A DNA stretch of 64,000 nt from Planctomycetaceae bacterium (GCA_947492385.1 CANLMX010000002.1:40992-104991), one strand, 5' to 3'. Shown: positions 28,185-43,660, counted from the first letter of the stretch. A program made the numbers and translations. The notes: generated from the letters alone by a model not told the origin.

Positions 28185-29894
28185 TCAGCCGCGGAACATG
28201 GCCCCCATGCGTCGCCCGATCAGGGCGCTCGCCCCGAGCAGCGCCACTGCCAGCAGCGCCATCGCCCAGACCCCCATCGCGCTGGCGATCCCCGGGCCGT
28301 CTCCCAGGCGTTCGTACAGCGAATAGATCGCCTTGGTCACCGGGAACTGGGCCTCGCGCTGGGCCAGCACCAGCCCGTCGCTCACCTCGAGCATGCTGAA
28401 GCTGAAGGCGAGCAACGCGCCCGCGACGAGGTTCGCCGCCACCAGCGGCGCCACCACGCGCCACTGCACGCGCCAGGGCGACGCCCCCGTCACGCGCGCC
28501 GCGTCCTCCAGTTCCTCACCGGACTGCTCGAGGCCGGCGGCGACGCTGCGGACCACGTACGGCAGGCGCCGCACGGCATACGCGGTCACCAAGAACGGGA
28601 ACGGGCTCGGATCGGCGCCCAGCACGCTCGCGAACGGGGCCAGCGGCGCCTCCGCTCCCCAGAACGGCCACCGGACGCTCATCGCGACGTAGCCGAACGC
28701 GAGCACGATCCCCGGGACGGCCAGCGGCAGCATCACGAGCGCATCGAGCGCCCACGCGCCGCGCGGCCGGTGCCGGACGAGGATCCGGGCGGCGACGAAG
28801 CCCACCGCAAGCGACAGCACCGTCGCGGCCAGCGACAGGCCCAGCGAGGTGCGGATGCTCCCCGCCGCGAGCGGGTGCGAAAGCGCGTTGACGTAGTGAT
28901 CGCCCGTGAACGCCGCGGGCAGCACCGTGCCGTACCACTGGCCGGGGACGGTCACGCTTGCGAGCACGACGCCGAGCGCAGGCATGCACGCCACGCCGCC
29001 GACCGCCGCGAAGAGCGCACCCGCGGCACCCGCGCGCCACCCCGAGAGGCGGCGTTCCTCGCGAGCGACCGACGCCTTGCCGGTCGACGCCGGCGGGACC
29101 CGGCCGAGTGCCCACTTCCCAAGGACGTAGAAGCCCACGCTGCACGCAAGCATGACCGCCACCAGCGCATACGGCCGGCGGCTGGCCTCGACCTCGCGGA
29201 TCCCGTTGAACACCTGCACCGCGGTGGTCTCGTGGAAGTCGAGCATGAGCGGGGTTCCCAACTCGGTGAACGCCCAGATGAAGACGATCGTCGCCCCCGC
29301 GAACGCACCCGGACGGATCATGGGAAGCGTCACGCGGCGGAACCGACGCCAACCGCCCGCGCCCCCGCAGCGCGCCGCGTCCTCGAGCGAAGGGTCGAGG
29401 TTCGCGAACGCCGCAGACAGGTTCAGGTACATCACCGGGTACAGCGCGAATGCCTGCAGCACCACGATCGCCCCGATGCCGCCGTCCCCGAGCCAGTCGA
29501 CGTCGGTGCCGAGCGCGGCGTTGAGCGCTCCCATGCGTCCAAGCACGTGCCGGAGCCCGATGGCGCCCACGAACGGTGGCAGCACCAACGGCACCAGCAC
29601 CAGCGCGGTGAGCGCACCCTTGCCCGCGAACGAGCACCGCGTGCCGACCGCGGCGAGCGGCGTCGCGATGGCTGCGGCCAGCGCGGTGGTGAGCGCCGCG
29701 ATCAGCGTGGAGTTGCCGAGCCCGCGCAGCGTGGCAGGGTCATCCAAGACCGCACGCACGTGCGCGAAGGTCAGGCCGCCGGACGAATCGGCGAAGGCCG
29801 CGCCCACGGACAGCGCCAACGGGTACAGCAGGCCGAGCCCGAGGGCGGCCACGACGATCGCCAGCATCGCATGCATGCGGAACCGGGCGGGCAC
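28185..29894 (-). CDS. ABC transporter permease with two permease domains (FbpB/ThiP-like)
   Basis: About 12 TM segments, two EAA-like loops (LEDAARCGGAGGWRRFRRVTLPMIRPG and LEDAARVTGASPWRVQWRVVAPLV). Confidence 0.85.
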   Translation of the reverse strand: MPARFRMHAMLAIVVAALGLGLLYPLALSVGAAFADSSGGLTFAHVRAVLDDPATLRGLGNSTLIAALTTALAAAIATPLAAVGTRCSFAGKGALTALVLVPLVLPPFVGAIGLRHVLGRMGALNAALGTDVDWLGDGGIGAIVVLQAFALYPVMYLNLSAAFANLDPSLEDAARCGGAGGWRRFRRVTLPMIRPGAFAGATIVFIWAFTELGTPLMLDFHETTAVQVFNGIREVEASRRPYALVAVMLACSVGFYVLGKWALGRVPPASTGKASVAREERRLSGWRAGAAGALFAAVGGVACMPALGVVLASVTVPGQWYGTVLPAAFTGDHYVNALSHPLAAGSIRTSLGLSLAATVLSLAVGFVAARILVRHRPRGAWALDALVMLPLAVPGIVLAFGYVAMSVRWPFWGAEAPLAPFASVLGADPSPFPFLVTAYAVRRLPYVVRSVAAGLEQSGEELEDAARVTGASPWRVQWRVVAPLVAANLVAGALLAFSFSMLEVSDGLVLAQREAQFPVTKAIYSLYERLGDGPGIASAMGVWAMALLAVALLGASALIGRRMGAMFRG

Positions 29895-29948
29895 CGCCGG
29901 ATCGTAAGGTCGCGCGCGACCGTCACGTCGCGCGTGACCGGCGCCGGG

Positions 29949-31553
29949 TCAGCCCCAGTTGCCGAGCAGGATGCCCAGGTCGATGCCGTCGACCGTGGAA
30001 TCGCCGTTCAGGTCCGCGGGGCCGTCGGCTCCCCAGCCGCCCAGCAGGATGCCCAGATCCTGGCCGTCGACGAGGCCGTCCCCGTTGAGATCGCCGACCA
30101 CACCGGGCTGCTCATCGATGATCCAGCTCACCACCGCGGCGTTCGAGACGGTCGTCAGGGCATCCTCGCGCGTCACGCTCAGCAGGTAGCTGCCCGGGTC
30201 GAGCCCGCGGATCCAGAGGTGCTCGATGTTGTCGACCGCGCTCGCGCTGACCACGTTGCCCGAGTCGAAGACCGTCGCGCCCGAGTCGCCGGAGATCGGG
30301 TTCGCCGCGCCCGCCTCGATGCGCTTGAGCTCGAGCCGCAGGTTCGCGACGCCGGGCGCGGCGGTCGACGCCGTGGTGAGCGACGTGCTCAGCGGCGACC
30401 GGTTCCACGTGACCAAGAAGCTGGCATCCGCCGAACCGACGAGGTCGATTCGGTAGTGGCGCTGGACCGAGGGGCTCGAATAGACCTCGTAGTCCCAGCC
30501 CACCGTCGGGTGCGAGGCGCCCGCAATGGCGTTGGCGGCCGTCGACTGGCCGATGATCTCGTTCGACGTGATGATGCGGTGCGCGCGGTCGACGTTCAGC
30601 GTGCCGCACCCGAACACGGGATCGATCGGGCGGGCCGTGATGCCGCGGCTGCTGCCGGACGCGGGTGCGCCGTTCGACCACGACTCGCCGTGCGTCGCGC
30701 CGCAGAGGAGCGCGCTCTTGATCGCCACGCCGGTGCGACGGTTGATGTTCTGGCTGTAAGGGAGCTCGTTGGCCACCTGGTAGAGCAGCGCCGCGCCCGC
30801 GCTGACGATCGGGGTGGAGAAGCTCGTGAAGTCCGCGGGCGCCACGATCTCGGGCTTCATCCGGCCCGCGACGTCCGCGATCGCGGGCGTGTTCGCGGCG
30901 GAGTGGCCGCCCGACGTCAGGCCGACCGCGATGCCGTTGTAGCCGCACGCCATCAGCGGGAGCAGCGCGCTGCCCGCGCCGTTGTTCACGCCATTGATGA
31001 AGAGCGTGTTGTCGCGGTTCATGGCGTAGTCCGCGCGGCGAAGCGTCTCGAAGTTGAACGGGGCGTTCGCGCCCGTGAGCTCGCCGATCCAGCTGCTGCT
31101 GAAGATCCGCACGCGGTCCGTCGTGGTCGGTCCCGCAGGATTCAGGGGCAGCGCACCCACGCCGGAGCCGAGCCTGAGGTAGCCGGCCTGGATGAACGAG
31201 TTCGCCTCGTACAGGTGGATCTGGGTGATGCCGGGCGCGATGCTGGTGCCCGAACCGTAGAACGCCTGGGCCACGGTGGTGGCATGGCCGCTGACCGATG
31301 CGGCGCCGCTCATCGCGCTGAACGACTTGCCCGCGAACGGCGTGAGCGCCTGGTTGGGTCCGTAGTTGGCGGCGACGCCGCCTTCCTGCGCCTCAACCTG
31401 CGCCACGCGAACCCCGGCGCCCGTGGGCACGCTGCCCGCACCCAGACGTGCGACCAGCGCGTCGTAGCCGACGTCCTGCGCATGGGCGGGCGCGACGACC
31501 GCAAGGGCCGCGGCAGCCAAGGTCACGAACGTGCCGGATGAACGGGTCTGCAT
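29949..31553 (-). CDS. Secreted S8/subtilase-like protein with C-terminal dockerin-like repeats
   Basis: Signal peptide; GHATTVAQAF and TSFSTPIVSAGAALL subtilase-like motifs; DLNGDGLVDGQDLGILLGGWG and DLNGDSTVDGIDLGILLGNWG. Confidence 0.65.
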   Translation of the reverse strand: MQTRSSGTFVTLAAAALAVVAPAHAQDVGYDALVARLGAGSVPTGAGVRVAQVEAQEGGVAANYGPNQALTPFAGKSFSAMSGAASVSGHATTVAQAFYGSGTSIAPGITQIHLYEANSFIQAGYLRLGSGVGALPLNPAGPTTTDRVRIFSSSWIGELTGANAPFNFETLRRADYAMNRDNTLFINGVNNGAGSALLPLMACGYNGIAVGLTSGGHSAANTPAIADVAGRMKPEIVAPADFTSFSTPIVSAGAALLYQVANELPYSQNINRRTGVAIKSALLCGATHGESWSNGAPASGSSRGITARPIDPVFGCGTLNVDRAHRIITSNEIIGQSTAANAIAGASHPTVGWDYEVYSSPSVQRHYRIDLVGSADASFLVTWNRSPLSTSLTTASTAAPGVANLRLELKRIEAGAANPISGDSGATVFDSGNVVSASAVDNIEHLWIRGLDPGSYLLSVTREDALTTVSNAAVVSWIIDEQPGVVGDLNGDGLVDGQDLGILLGGWGADGPADLNGDSTVDGIDLGILLGNWG

Positions 31554-31730
31554 GGGGCGATCGCCTCTTCCATTGGTCGCAACGCGGGCCGGCCAGCCTT
31601 CGGGTCCGCCCGACGAGGACGGCCCACCCGCAATCATGATCCACCTTATGCGCCGATGCAAGCCCCGGGTTCGGCAACCCGCGGGGATTCCCGGCCAAGG
31701 TCCGAAATTCCCGTACCCTTCCCCACCCCC

Positions 31731-35947
<4,217 letters not shown>

Positions 35948-35955
<8 letters not shown>

Positions 35956-37732
35956 ACGAATGGAGTCCCGCGATCACGAAATTGATCACGATCCAGTTGA
36001 AGAGCATCACCGCGGCACCGGCCACCGCGAGCACGGCGGTCCACAGGCCCTTGTCGCGCACCTTCCATCGCACGTGGATGAGGAGCGCGAAGATCACAAA
36101 GGTGTTCAGCGCGAACACCTCCTTCGGGTCCCAGCCCCACGGCCGGCCCCAGCTGTGGTCGGCCCAGATGGCGCCCATCACGATGCCCGCCCAGAGCATG
36201 ACGAAGCTGACCTCCGTGAGGAGCATGGTCACGCCGTCGAGGGTCTCGCCGAGGGACGCACGCGCGGGCGCATTCGGCGCACCCGCGGCGCCGCTTGCGG
36301 CGGACGCATCGCCCGCCGCCATCTCGATCGCGGCGCCCGCCCCGCCCACCCGGGCATGGGCCGGCCCGTTCCCGAGCGCCCGCCAGGCAAGGTAGGCCAT
36401 GGCCGTCACCGCGGCCATGAAGATGAGCGCGTAGCTGAAGATGATCACGTTCGTGTGGATGTAGAGCCACAGGTCGTGGAGCACCGGCATCATGTTCGAG
36501 ATGTTCGGGTTCAGCTGCACCGGAAGCAGGTACGCGGCCATCAGCGCCACCATGCTCGCGACCGATCCGCCCAGCGCGAGGAGGCCGCGCATCGCGGTGC
36601 GGCGGAGGAAGAGTTCGGCCACGAACGCGGCGAAGGTGCCCATCCAGGCGGCGGTCGTCACGGCCTCGAACATGTTCGAGTTCGGCCACCGCCCCGAGAT
36701 GTACCAGCGGAGCATGACCGCGAACGTCTGCATGCCCAGCGCGATGCCGAACGTCACCATGCCGGCCTTCATCGACCACGGCCACCGGTACACGAGGGCC
36801 AGCAGCAGCAGCACCGTCGACACGAGGTACAGCAGCCACGTCCGGCTCAGGTTTCCGTTGCGGAAGTACCAGCCTTCCCACGAGAGCCGTTCGGTCGACG
36901 GGTAGGCCGACGGGACGAGCGCGGGAAGCCCCGCCGCGAGCGACCGCACGGCCGCGTTCACGCCCTCGGCGTCGCCCTTGTTCCATGCCGAGACCATCGC
37001 GCGCCAGTTGGCGGCCACGGCGCGCTGGCGCGCCTCGTCGATCCCGGGCAGTGGCGCCTGCGGACGCTCGCGCGCCTGCTCGGGAAGCGTCGACGGGTCC
37101 GCGCCCAGCAGCATCACGTCGCCGATCGACGCCCACGGCCGGTCCGGGGACCCGTCGCCCGGCGGGATCACCCGCAGCGACGAAAGCAGGAACGCCGGAT
37201 CCTTGACGGACAGCGCGCCCTTCAGCGAATCCATCTCCTTCGCGGTGCGGATCAGGTCGGCTTCCATCGCTCGAAGTTCGGCGCCCACGCCGGGAAGCAT
37301 CAGTGCCGCCTCGGAGACCAGACCGCTGGACCCGAACGCGGCCATCTCCTCGCCGCGCGACAGGTCCGCGCGCAGCACTGCGTCGGAGATGCGTGCGCGC
37401 ACCTGCTTGTTCTTGACGTAGAGCAGCGCGGCGCCCTCGTACGCCTTCGGCCGGAACATCAGGTCGAGGTACGTGAAGTCCGAGGGCTGCCCCGCGACCC
37501 GTCGCGGGCCGGTGACGAACTGCATCTGCGTGTTCGCGAAGGAGCCGAAGCTCTTGAGGCGACCCTCGGTGAAGACGGCCACCGAGTCGAGCGGGCGCAG
37601 GTCGACGAGCTCGTGGAACGGGCGCCCGGAGGGGGCCTGCGCAGGCGCGGGCATCGCGAATCCGAGCATCGCGGCGAGCGCCAGCACGAAGTGGATCATC
37701 CGGGTGCTCGCTGCATCGGTCATGTCACGCAT
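35948..37732 (-). CDS. ccsA: Cytochrome c biogenesis protein CcsA (System II) with N-terminal periplasmic region
   Basis: WADHSWGRPWGWDPKEVFALNTFVIFALLIHVRW (WWD-domain type) and TM helices. Confidence 0.88.
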
Positions 37733-40193
37733 GGACGGACTCCGTGAGGTCGTGCGGGAAGCGCGGCGCGCGGCCCTCGGCCTTGGCGCGCGCGATTTCC
37801 TCGAGGACGAGCCGCCGGTTGCGGCGCTTGATGACGGGCTTCACGTAGAAGGCATACGCCATTCCGGCGCATGCGATCACGCATCCGGCCAGCTGCGTCC
37901 ACACGCCGTGGCGGTTTCCCACGCCGAGCACCGTGTAGTTGAGGCCGGCGCTTGCGAGCCGGCCGTCGCGCGCCTCGTCGGGCGGGTCCCACTGGCTCTG
38001 GAAGTACGAGAAGCCGCCGAACTCCGCGGGCTCGTTGACGCTGACGGGCATCGGTGCGCCCCACTCCCCCTTGGGGTCGCGGAACCGGATGACGCTCGTG
38101 TAGTTGCGGATGCTCGAGGACTGCCCCGAGAACCCGCCCACATGCGTCGCGAGCTCGAAGGTGTCGAGCGCCACGGGGGCAGGCAACGGCAGGCGCTGGC
38201 GCGAGAACAGCACCTCGAGCTCGCTTCCGTCGGGGAGCTTGAACCGCGACGGGCGGAACCAATAGCGACGCAGCACGTCCTGCGGGGTGTCGAAGACGTA
38301 CGGGTGATACTGCAGCCACTCGCCCGCCGCGTCGCCGGGGTTCGAGAGCCGCATCATGGCGAACAGCTCGCGCGCGTCGCGCTGGCGCTGCTCCGCGGGG
38401 ACCACGAACGGGCGGGTCTCCTCGACCGCGTTCGGAAGCCACTCCGTGACCGTGAGGCTCACGCCGGCCGCGAGCGCCAGGGCCCGGCCCGGCTCGACGT
38501 CGAGCACGCGCGCCTCGGTCCGGCCGAGCGAGTCGATCAGGCGGAGCCGCCCGTCCTCGGGACCTGCCACGAGCAGCGCGAGCGCCAGCCCGTTTCCCGG
38601 CAGGTACTCGACCTCGACCGAGGCGTCGATGAAGCTCTCGCCGCCGCGCTTCATCGCGGCCATCGGATCCTCCCCCTCGCGGAGGTCACGGCTCATCGTC
38701 GGGTCGCTGAAGGCCCAGCGCCGGAACTCGCCCGCCGGCGTCCGAAGCTCGAGGATCGCGACCGAGACCTCGCGTCCTGCGATCGCAAGGTCGTCCTGCA
38801 CGGCGACGACGCGGTACCCGTAGCCCGAGTCCGGCGCGCCGATCGGTCGCCACGGTGCGTCCTTGTCGGCGAGCGCGGCATCCTTCACGGTCTCGAGGAG
38901 GTCGATCCCCTTCGCGGGAACGCGCAGGCGCAGCGACGGCTGCGCCATGAACGCACGCATCTGGTCCTCGTCCGACACCTGTCGCAGTGCCAGGACCCCA
39001 CCGTCGGCGCTGCGCTTCTGTGGGTCGCGGGACTCCAAGCGGTAGCTCATGGCACGTCCCTCGCGGTCGGCCACGCTCACCGCAGCCACGGCGTTCGGCG
39101 CATCGCCGGGGCCCCCGGCGCGCCAGCGCGAACGTGACTGCGCATACCGCAGGTACCCCGTCGCCTCGAGCGTCACGCCGGGCGCAGGGTCGCCCTCGGC
39201 CGCCGGCGGGATCGCGACGCGGATCGGGTGCGGGGCGATCGCGTCGCTGCCCGAGGCAAAGACCTCGCCGGGATCGCCGACGCAGTCGTTGTAGAGCGGA
39301 AGCCCGTGCACCGGTCGCTGCACCCACTTCGCCTCGCCGGGCCGGCGGACGTAGAGCGCCCAGCTCTTCTCGAGATCGTTCTTCAGGTAGAAGCGATCGG
39401 CCGGACCGTAATCGAGCGCGGCGAACAGCCGTTCGTCGACGAGGGGCTTCCCGGTCTCCTTCACCGCGCGCTTCACGGGCTGCTTCGGGTCCTGCGTGAA
39501 GACCATGTCCTCGGTGTAGTGGGGACGCCCCGCCACCAACTGACGGATGAACCGCTGCCCGGGACCGACCACCGACAGGTTCACGCTGTAGGCGCGCGCG
39601 CCCCGGTCGTCGCCCGAGAGCATCTCCCACTCGGGGTCGATCGACTGCACCTCGACCTCGTAGCGGTCGGCGCCCTCGCCCACGGTGACGCGGTTGCCAG
39701 GCATCGCCAGCATCGTCGCCTCGGCGACCAGTTCGCCGGCTCCGCCGCCCGCGGGGGCGGCGAGGATGCCCACCGTCACCGAGCGTCGCGGAACGGGCAC
39801 CTCCCCCTCGACCTTGGTCCCGAAATAGATCACGCTGCCCACGACGAGCACGATGATGCCCGAGTGGATCATCCACACGCCGTAGTTCACCGGCCGGAAC
39901 GGGATGCGACGAAGGGTCGTCACCGCGAGGTTCGCGCACAGCAGGCCGAGCAGCACGTCGAACGGCCACCAGTGGAACCACTCGAACTCGGTCATCTCGA
40001 AGGGCCGCCACTGGCGCACCTGCGCATGCACCCAGGCGTCCGGATGGAACACGTTGGGGTGCACCGGGTAGACGATGCCCGCGCTGCCCACCGACATGTA
40101 CACGAAGAGCACGGCGAGGATGACGATCCCGAAGCGAACGCTGCTGAAGAGGTCGAGGATCGCGCGGATCGGCGTCGGCATGGGACCGGACAT
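37725..40193 (-). CDS. resB: ResB-like cytochrome c biogenesis protein (System II)
   Basis: FSSVRFGIVILAVLFVYMSVGS, WMIHSGIIVLVVGSVIYF, C-terminal TM after large periplasmic region; adjacent to ccsA. Alternative start 40181. Confidence 0.8.
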   Translation of the reverse strand: MSGPMPTPIRAILDLFSSVRFGIVILAVLFVYMSVGSAGIVYPVHPNVFHPDAWVHAQVRQWRPFEMTEFEWFHWWPFDVLLGLLCANLAVTTLRRIPFRPVNYGVWMIHSGIIVLVVGSVIYFGTKVEGEVPVPRRSVTVGILAAPAGGGAGELVAEATMLAMPGNRVTVGEGADRYEVEVQSIDPEWEMLSGDDRGARAYSVNLSVVGPGQRFIRQLVAGRPHYTEDMVFTQDPKQPVKRAVKETGKPLVDERLFAALDYGPADRFYLKNDLEKSWALYVRRPGEAKWVQRPVHGLPLYNDCVGDPGEVFASGSDAIAPHPIRVAIPPAAEGDPAPGVTLEATGYLRYAQSRSRWRAGGPGDAPNAVAAVSVADREGRAMSYRLESRDPQKRSADGGVLALRQVSDEDQMRAFMAQPSLRLRVPAKGIDLLETVKDAALADKDAPWRPIGAPDSGYGYRVVAVQDDLAIAGREVSVAILELRTPAGEFRRWAFSDPTMSRDLREGEDPMAAMKRGGESFIDASVEVEYLPGNGLALALLVAGPEDGRLRLIDSLGRTEARVLDVEPGRALALAAGVSLTVTEWLPNAVEETRPFVVPAEQRQRDARELFAMMRLSNPGDAAGEWLQYHPYVFDTPQDVLRRYWFRPSRFKLPDGSELEVLFSRQRLPLPAPVALDTFELATHVGGFSGQSSSIRNYTSVIRFRDPKGEWGAPMPVSVNEPAEFGGFSYFQSQWDPPDEARDGRLASAGLNYTVLGVGNRHGVWTQLAGCVIACAGMAYAFYVKPVIKRRNRRLVLEEIARAKAEGRAPRFPHDLTESVHA

Positions 40194-40252
40194 CCTATGC
40201 ACGCAATGCGTATCATTCGCGCCCCGACCCCGAAGCCCAACGGAGAACCCGA

Positions 40253-41014
40253 ATGCACGCTGCCCGACGCATGTCCGTCCCCGCCCTTCTCGCACTCTCC
40301 GCCGCGTGCACCGCGCTCGCCCAGGACCCCGCGCCCGCCACGGCGCCGGCGGCCCCCGCGCCCGCGCAGGCCGTTGCGGCGCCGACTGGGCCGGTGTTCG
40401 TCAAGCTCGCGACGTCGAAGGGCGACCTCCTCCTCGAACTCGACCCCGCGAAGGCCCCCATCTCGGTCGAGAACTTCGTGAAGTACGTCAAGGACGGCTA
40501 CTACGACGGCACCGTGTTCCACCGCATCGTGCCCGGGTTCGTCGTGCAGGGCGGCGGGTTCGACCTCGCGCTCGTCCAGAAGCAGACCCGTCCCCCCATC
40601 AAGAACGAGTGGACCAACGGGCTCAAGAACTCCAAGGGAACGATCTCGATGGCCCGCATGCCGTCCCCGGACAGCGCGACGAGCCAGTTCTTCCTGAACC
40701 TGAAGGACAACCCTGCCCTCGACGGCGCGAACGGGCCCGGCTACGCGGTGTTCGGCAAGATCGTCGTCGGCCTCGACGTGCTCGACGCGATGGGCAAGGC
40801 GCCGACCACGCGTCGCGAGGCCACCGACCAGTCGGGCACCAAGCGGTTCTTCTCCGACGTCCCCGCCGAGGACATCAAGCTCACCAAGGCGTCGGTCGTC
40901 GAGCCCTCCGAGGCCGCGGCCATGATCGAGGCCGCGAAGGCCGCCGCGCCGGCACCCTCGCCTGCGGCGCAGCCCGCGCCGGCCGCACCCGCCGCCCCCG
41001 CCGGAGCGAAGTGA
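40253..41014 (+). CDS. Exported cyclophilin-type peptidyl-prolyl cis-trans isomerase
   Basis: Signal peptide; VENFVKYVKDGYYDGTVFHRIVPGFVVQGGGFD; SQFFLNLKDNPALD; GYAVFGKIVVGLDVLD. Confidence 0.93.
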   Translation: MHAARRMSVPALLALSAACTALAQDPAPATAPAAPAPAQAVAAPTGPVFVKLATSKGDLLLELDPAKAPISVENFVKYVKDGYYDGTVFHRIVPGFVVQGGGFDLALVQKQTRPPIKNEWTNGLKNSKGTISMARMPSPDSATSQFFLNLKDNPALDGANGPGYAVFGKIVVGLDVLDAMGKAPTTRREATDQSGTKRFFSDVPAEDIKLTKASVVEPSEAAAMIEAAKAAAPAPSPAAQPAPAAPAAPAGAK

Positions 41015-41018
41015 ACCC

Positions 41019-42584
41019 ATGGCCAACGACCCACTGAAGTCCCTCGGCATGGCGCGCGACCCGCGACTCCTCGCACGAAGCGCGCGCACCGCGACGCTCC
41101 TCGCAGAGGGCAAGGCCGTCGACAGCCTCGACCCCGCGACCGGCAAGGTGCTGGGCACCGTGCGCCTCGACGGGGTGAAGGAGTACGAGCGCACGGTGAA
41201 GGCCGCGCAGGCGGTGCAGCACGAGTGGGCGATGCTGCCCGCGCCCAAGCGCGGCGAGATCGTGCGCCTCATGGGCGAGGCGTTCCGTGAGCACAAGGAC
41301 GGGCTCGGCGAGCTGGTCACGCGCGAGATGGGCAAGATCCTGCCCGAGGGCCTCGGCGAGATCCAGGAGTGCATCGACATCGCGGACTTCGCGGTGGGCC
41401 TCTCGCGCCAGCTGTACGGCCTCACGATGCACAGCGAGCGCACCCGCCATCGCATGTACGAACAGTGGCACCCGCTGGGGACCGTCGGCATCATCACGGC
41501 GTTCAACTTCCCGGCCGCGGTGTGGGCCTGGAACGCGATGATCGCGGCCGTCTGCGGCGACACCATGGTGTGGAAGCCCTCGCTCGTCACCCCGCTCACC
41601 GCGATCGCGATGAACCGGATCGCGCAGGACGTCATGCGCCGCCAGGACGTATTCGCGCCCTCGAAGGGACGGCCCGAGGACGTGTTCGGCCTGGTGATTG
41701 GCAACGACGCGGACGTCGGCGAGACCATGATCGCCGACCGCAGGCTGCCGCTCATCAGCGCCACCGGCAGCACCCGCATGGGGCGTCGCGTCGGCCAGGT
41801 GGTCGCGGGACGCCTCGGCCGCGCGCTCCTGGAGCTGGGCGGCAACAACGCGATCATCGTGATGCCCGACGCAGACATGGACCTCGTCGTGCGGGCGGTG
41901 CTCTTCGGCGCGGTCGGCACCGCGGGCCAGCGCTGCACCACCACGCGGCGGCTGATCGTGCACAAGGACGTCGCGGCCGAGCTCACCAAGCGCCTGGTCA
42001 AGGCGTACCGCACCGTGCCCATCGGCGACCCGATGCGCAAGGGAACGCTCATGGGTCCGCTCATCAATGCCCGCGCGGTGCAGTCGATGCGCCAGGCGAT
42101 CGAGCACGCCGAGCGCGACGGGTGCAAGGTGCTCGCGGGCGGCGCGAAGGGCATCGAACGCTTCGCGCGCAAGGCGGGCAACTTCGTCGAGCCGACGCTC
42201 ATCGCGGTCCCGAAGGGCCGCGTGCCGACGATCTGCTGCGAGGAGACGTTCGCACCCATCCTCTACGTGTTCACGGTTGACTCGCTCGACCAGGCGATGG
42301 CCATCAACAACGGTGTGGACCAGGGCCTCTCGAGCGCCATCTTCACCGACAGCGTGCGCAGCGCCGAGCGCTTCCTCAGCCACGAGGGCAGCGACTGCGG
42401 GATCGCGAACGTGAACATCGGCACAAGCGGTGCCGAGATCGGCGGCGCGTTCGGCGGCGAGAAGGACACGGGCGGCGGGCGCGAGTCCGGCTCGGACAGC
42501 TGGAAGCAGTACATGCGCCGGCAGACGTGCACCGTCAACTGGTCCAAGGAGCTGCCGCTGGCGCAGGGAATCGTCTTCGGCTGA
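41019..42584 (+). CDS. Aldehyde dehydrogenase, ALDH7/aminoadipate-semialdehyde dehydrogenase-like
   Basis: [81 protein letters not shown]. Confidence 0.92.
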   Translation: MANDPLKSLGMARDPRLLARSARTATLLAEGKAVDSLDPATGKVLGTVRLDGVKEYERTVKAAQAVQHEWAMLPAPKRGEIVRLMGEAFREHKDGLGELVTREMGKILPEGLGEIQECIDIADFAVGLSRQLYGLTMHSERTRHRMYEQWHPLGTVGIITAFNFPAAVWAWNAMIAAVCGDTMVWKPSLVTPLTAIAMNRIAQDVMRRQDVFAPSKGRPEDVFGLVIGNDADVGETMIADRRLPLISATGSTRMGRRVGQVVAGRLGRALLELGGNNAIIVMPDADMDLVVRAVLFGAVGTAGQRCTTTRRLIVHKDVAAELTKRLVKAYRTVPIGDPMRKGTLMGPLINARAVQSMRQAIEHAERDGCKVLAGGAKGIERFARKAGNFVEPTLIAVPKGRVPTICCEETFAPILYVFTVDSLDQAMAINNGVDQGLSSAIFTDSVRSAERFLSHEGSDCGIANVNIGTSGAEIGGAFGGEKDTGGGRESGSDSWKQYMRRQTCTVNWSKELPLAQGIVFG

Positions 42585-42663
42585 CCGGACGGCGGCGCGC
42601 CGCAGGCGCTGGGCAGCACGCAGGCACCAGGCAACACGCAACGCGAACCCCGAGCATCCACCC

Positions 42664-43326
42664 ATGCCACTCGACCGCAACCAGCTCGCGAAGCGCGCCT
42701 CGCAGGAACTGCGCGACGGCTTCTACGTGAACCTCGGGATCGGCATCCCCACGCTCGTGGCGAACCACGTGCCGGCGGGCATGCAGGTGTGGCTCCAGTC
42801 GGAAAACGGGCTCCTCGGCATGGGACCCTTCCCCACCGAGGCCGAGGTGGACGCCGACCTCATCAACGCGGGCAAGCAGACCGTGACCGCGGTGCCGGGC
42901 GCCAGCTTCTTCTCGAGCGCCGACAGTTTCGCGATGATCCGTGGCGGCCACATCGACCTCGCGATCCTGGGTGCGATGGAGGTGAGCGAGCGCGGCGACC
43001 TGGCGAACTGGATGATCCCCGGAAAGCTCGTCAAGGGCATGGGCGGCGCGATGGACCTGGTCGCCGGGGTGCAGCGCGTGGTGGTGGTGATGGAGCACTG
43101 CAACAAGAAGGGCGAGTCGAAGTTCCTGCCCGCCTGCACCCTGCCCCTCACCGGCCGCGCGTGCGTGCACATGCTGATCACCGACCTCGCGGCGTTCGAG
43201 CTCGACCGGGCGCACGGCCTGTTCCGGCTGATCGAGACCGCCCCGGGCGTGACGGTCGATGAGGTGAAGGCGAAGACCGCGGCCAGGATCCTGGTCGACG
43301 GTGCGGTGAAGACGATGGACGTGTGA
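42664..43326 (+). CDS. 3-oxoacid CoA-transferase subunit B
   Basis: [57 protein letters not shown]. Confidence 0.93.
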   Translation: MPLDRNQLAKRASQELRDGFYVNLGIGIPTLVANHVPAGMQVWLQSENGLLGMGPFPTEAEVDADLINAGKQTVTAVPGASFFSSADSFAMIRGGHIDLAILGAMEVSERGDLANWMIPGKLVKGMGGAMDLVAGVQRVVVVMEHCNKKGESKFLPACTLPLTGRACVHMLITDLAAFELDRAHGLFRLIETAPGVTVDEVKAKTAARILVDGAVKTMDV

Positions 43327-43502
43327 GCGTCGCCCAACTCAGCGACCGGAGCGCGGGGCCGGGGGTTCGGCCCGCGGCTCCGAAGACGGCGAGGCACGCG
43401 CATGATGCCCCGGGTGGCGCGGGCCGTTCCACGTGCCGAGCCCGTGTTCGATGAGTCCGAGCGAAACCTGGTGGAGCGAGGACGTCCGCGGGGCGGACCC
43501 CC

Positions 43503-43612
43503 GGCCCCGCGCGGAGGGAGCGGCGCGGGTTACCCGGGCGCGCGACCGGCGCGGGCCCCCGGCCCCGCGCGGAGGGAGCGGCGCGGGTTACCCGGGCGCG
43601 CGACCGGCGCGG
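43503..43612. repeat. Direct tandem repeat, 58-bp period, about 1.9 copies
   Basis: ggccccgcgcggagggagcggcgcgggttacccgggcgcgcgaccggcgcgg begins at 43503 and again at 43561. Confidence 0.9.
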
Positions 43613-43633
43613 CCCCCAGGCTCCCCAAAGCCA

Positions 43634-43660
43634 CGCGCCCCGCGGTTCACGCGGGGCGCG
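43634..43660. terminator. Bidirectional terminator-like hairpin between convergent genes
   Basis: cgcgccccgcg-gttca-cgcggggcgcg, perfect 11-bp stem, between CoA-transferase (+) and fliA (-) 3' ends. Confidence 0.6.

Noticed and set aside
28137-31541. 1134-aa + strand ORF
   Set aside because: Antisense to the ABC permease and subtilase-like gene; Arg/Ala/Gly-rich artefact of high GC.
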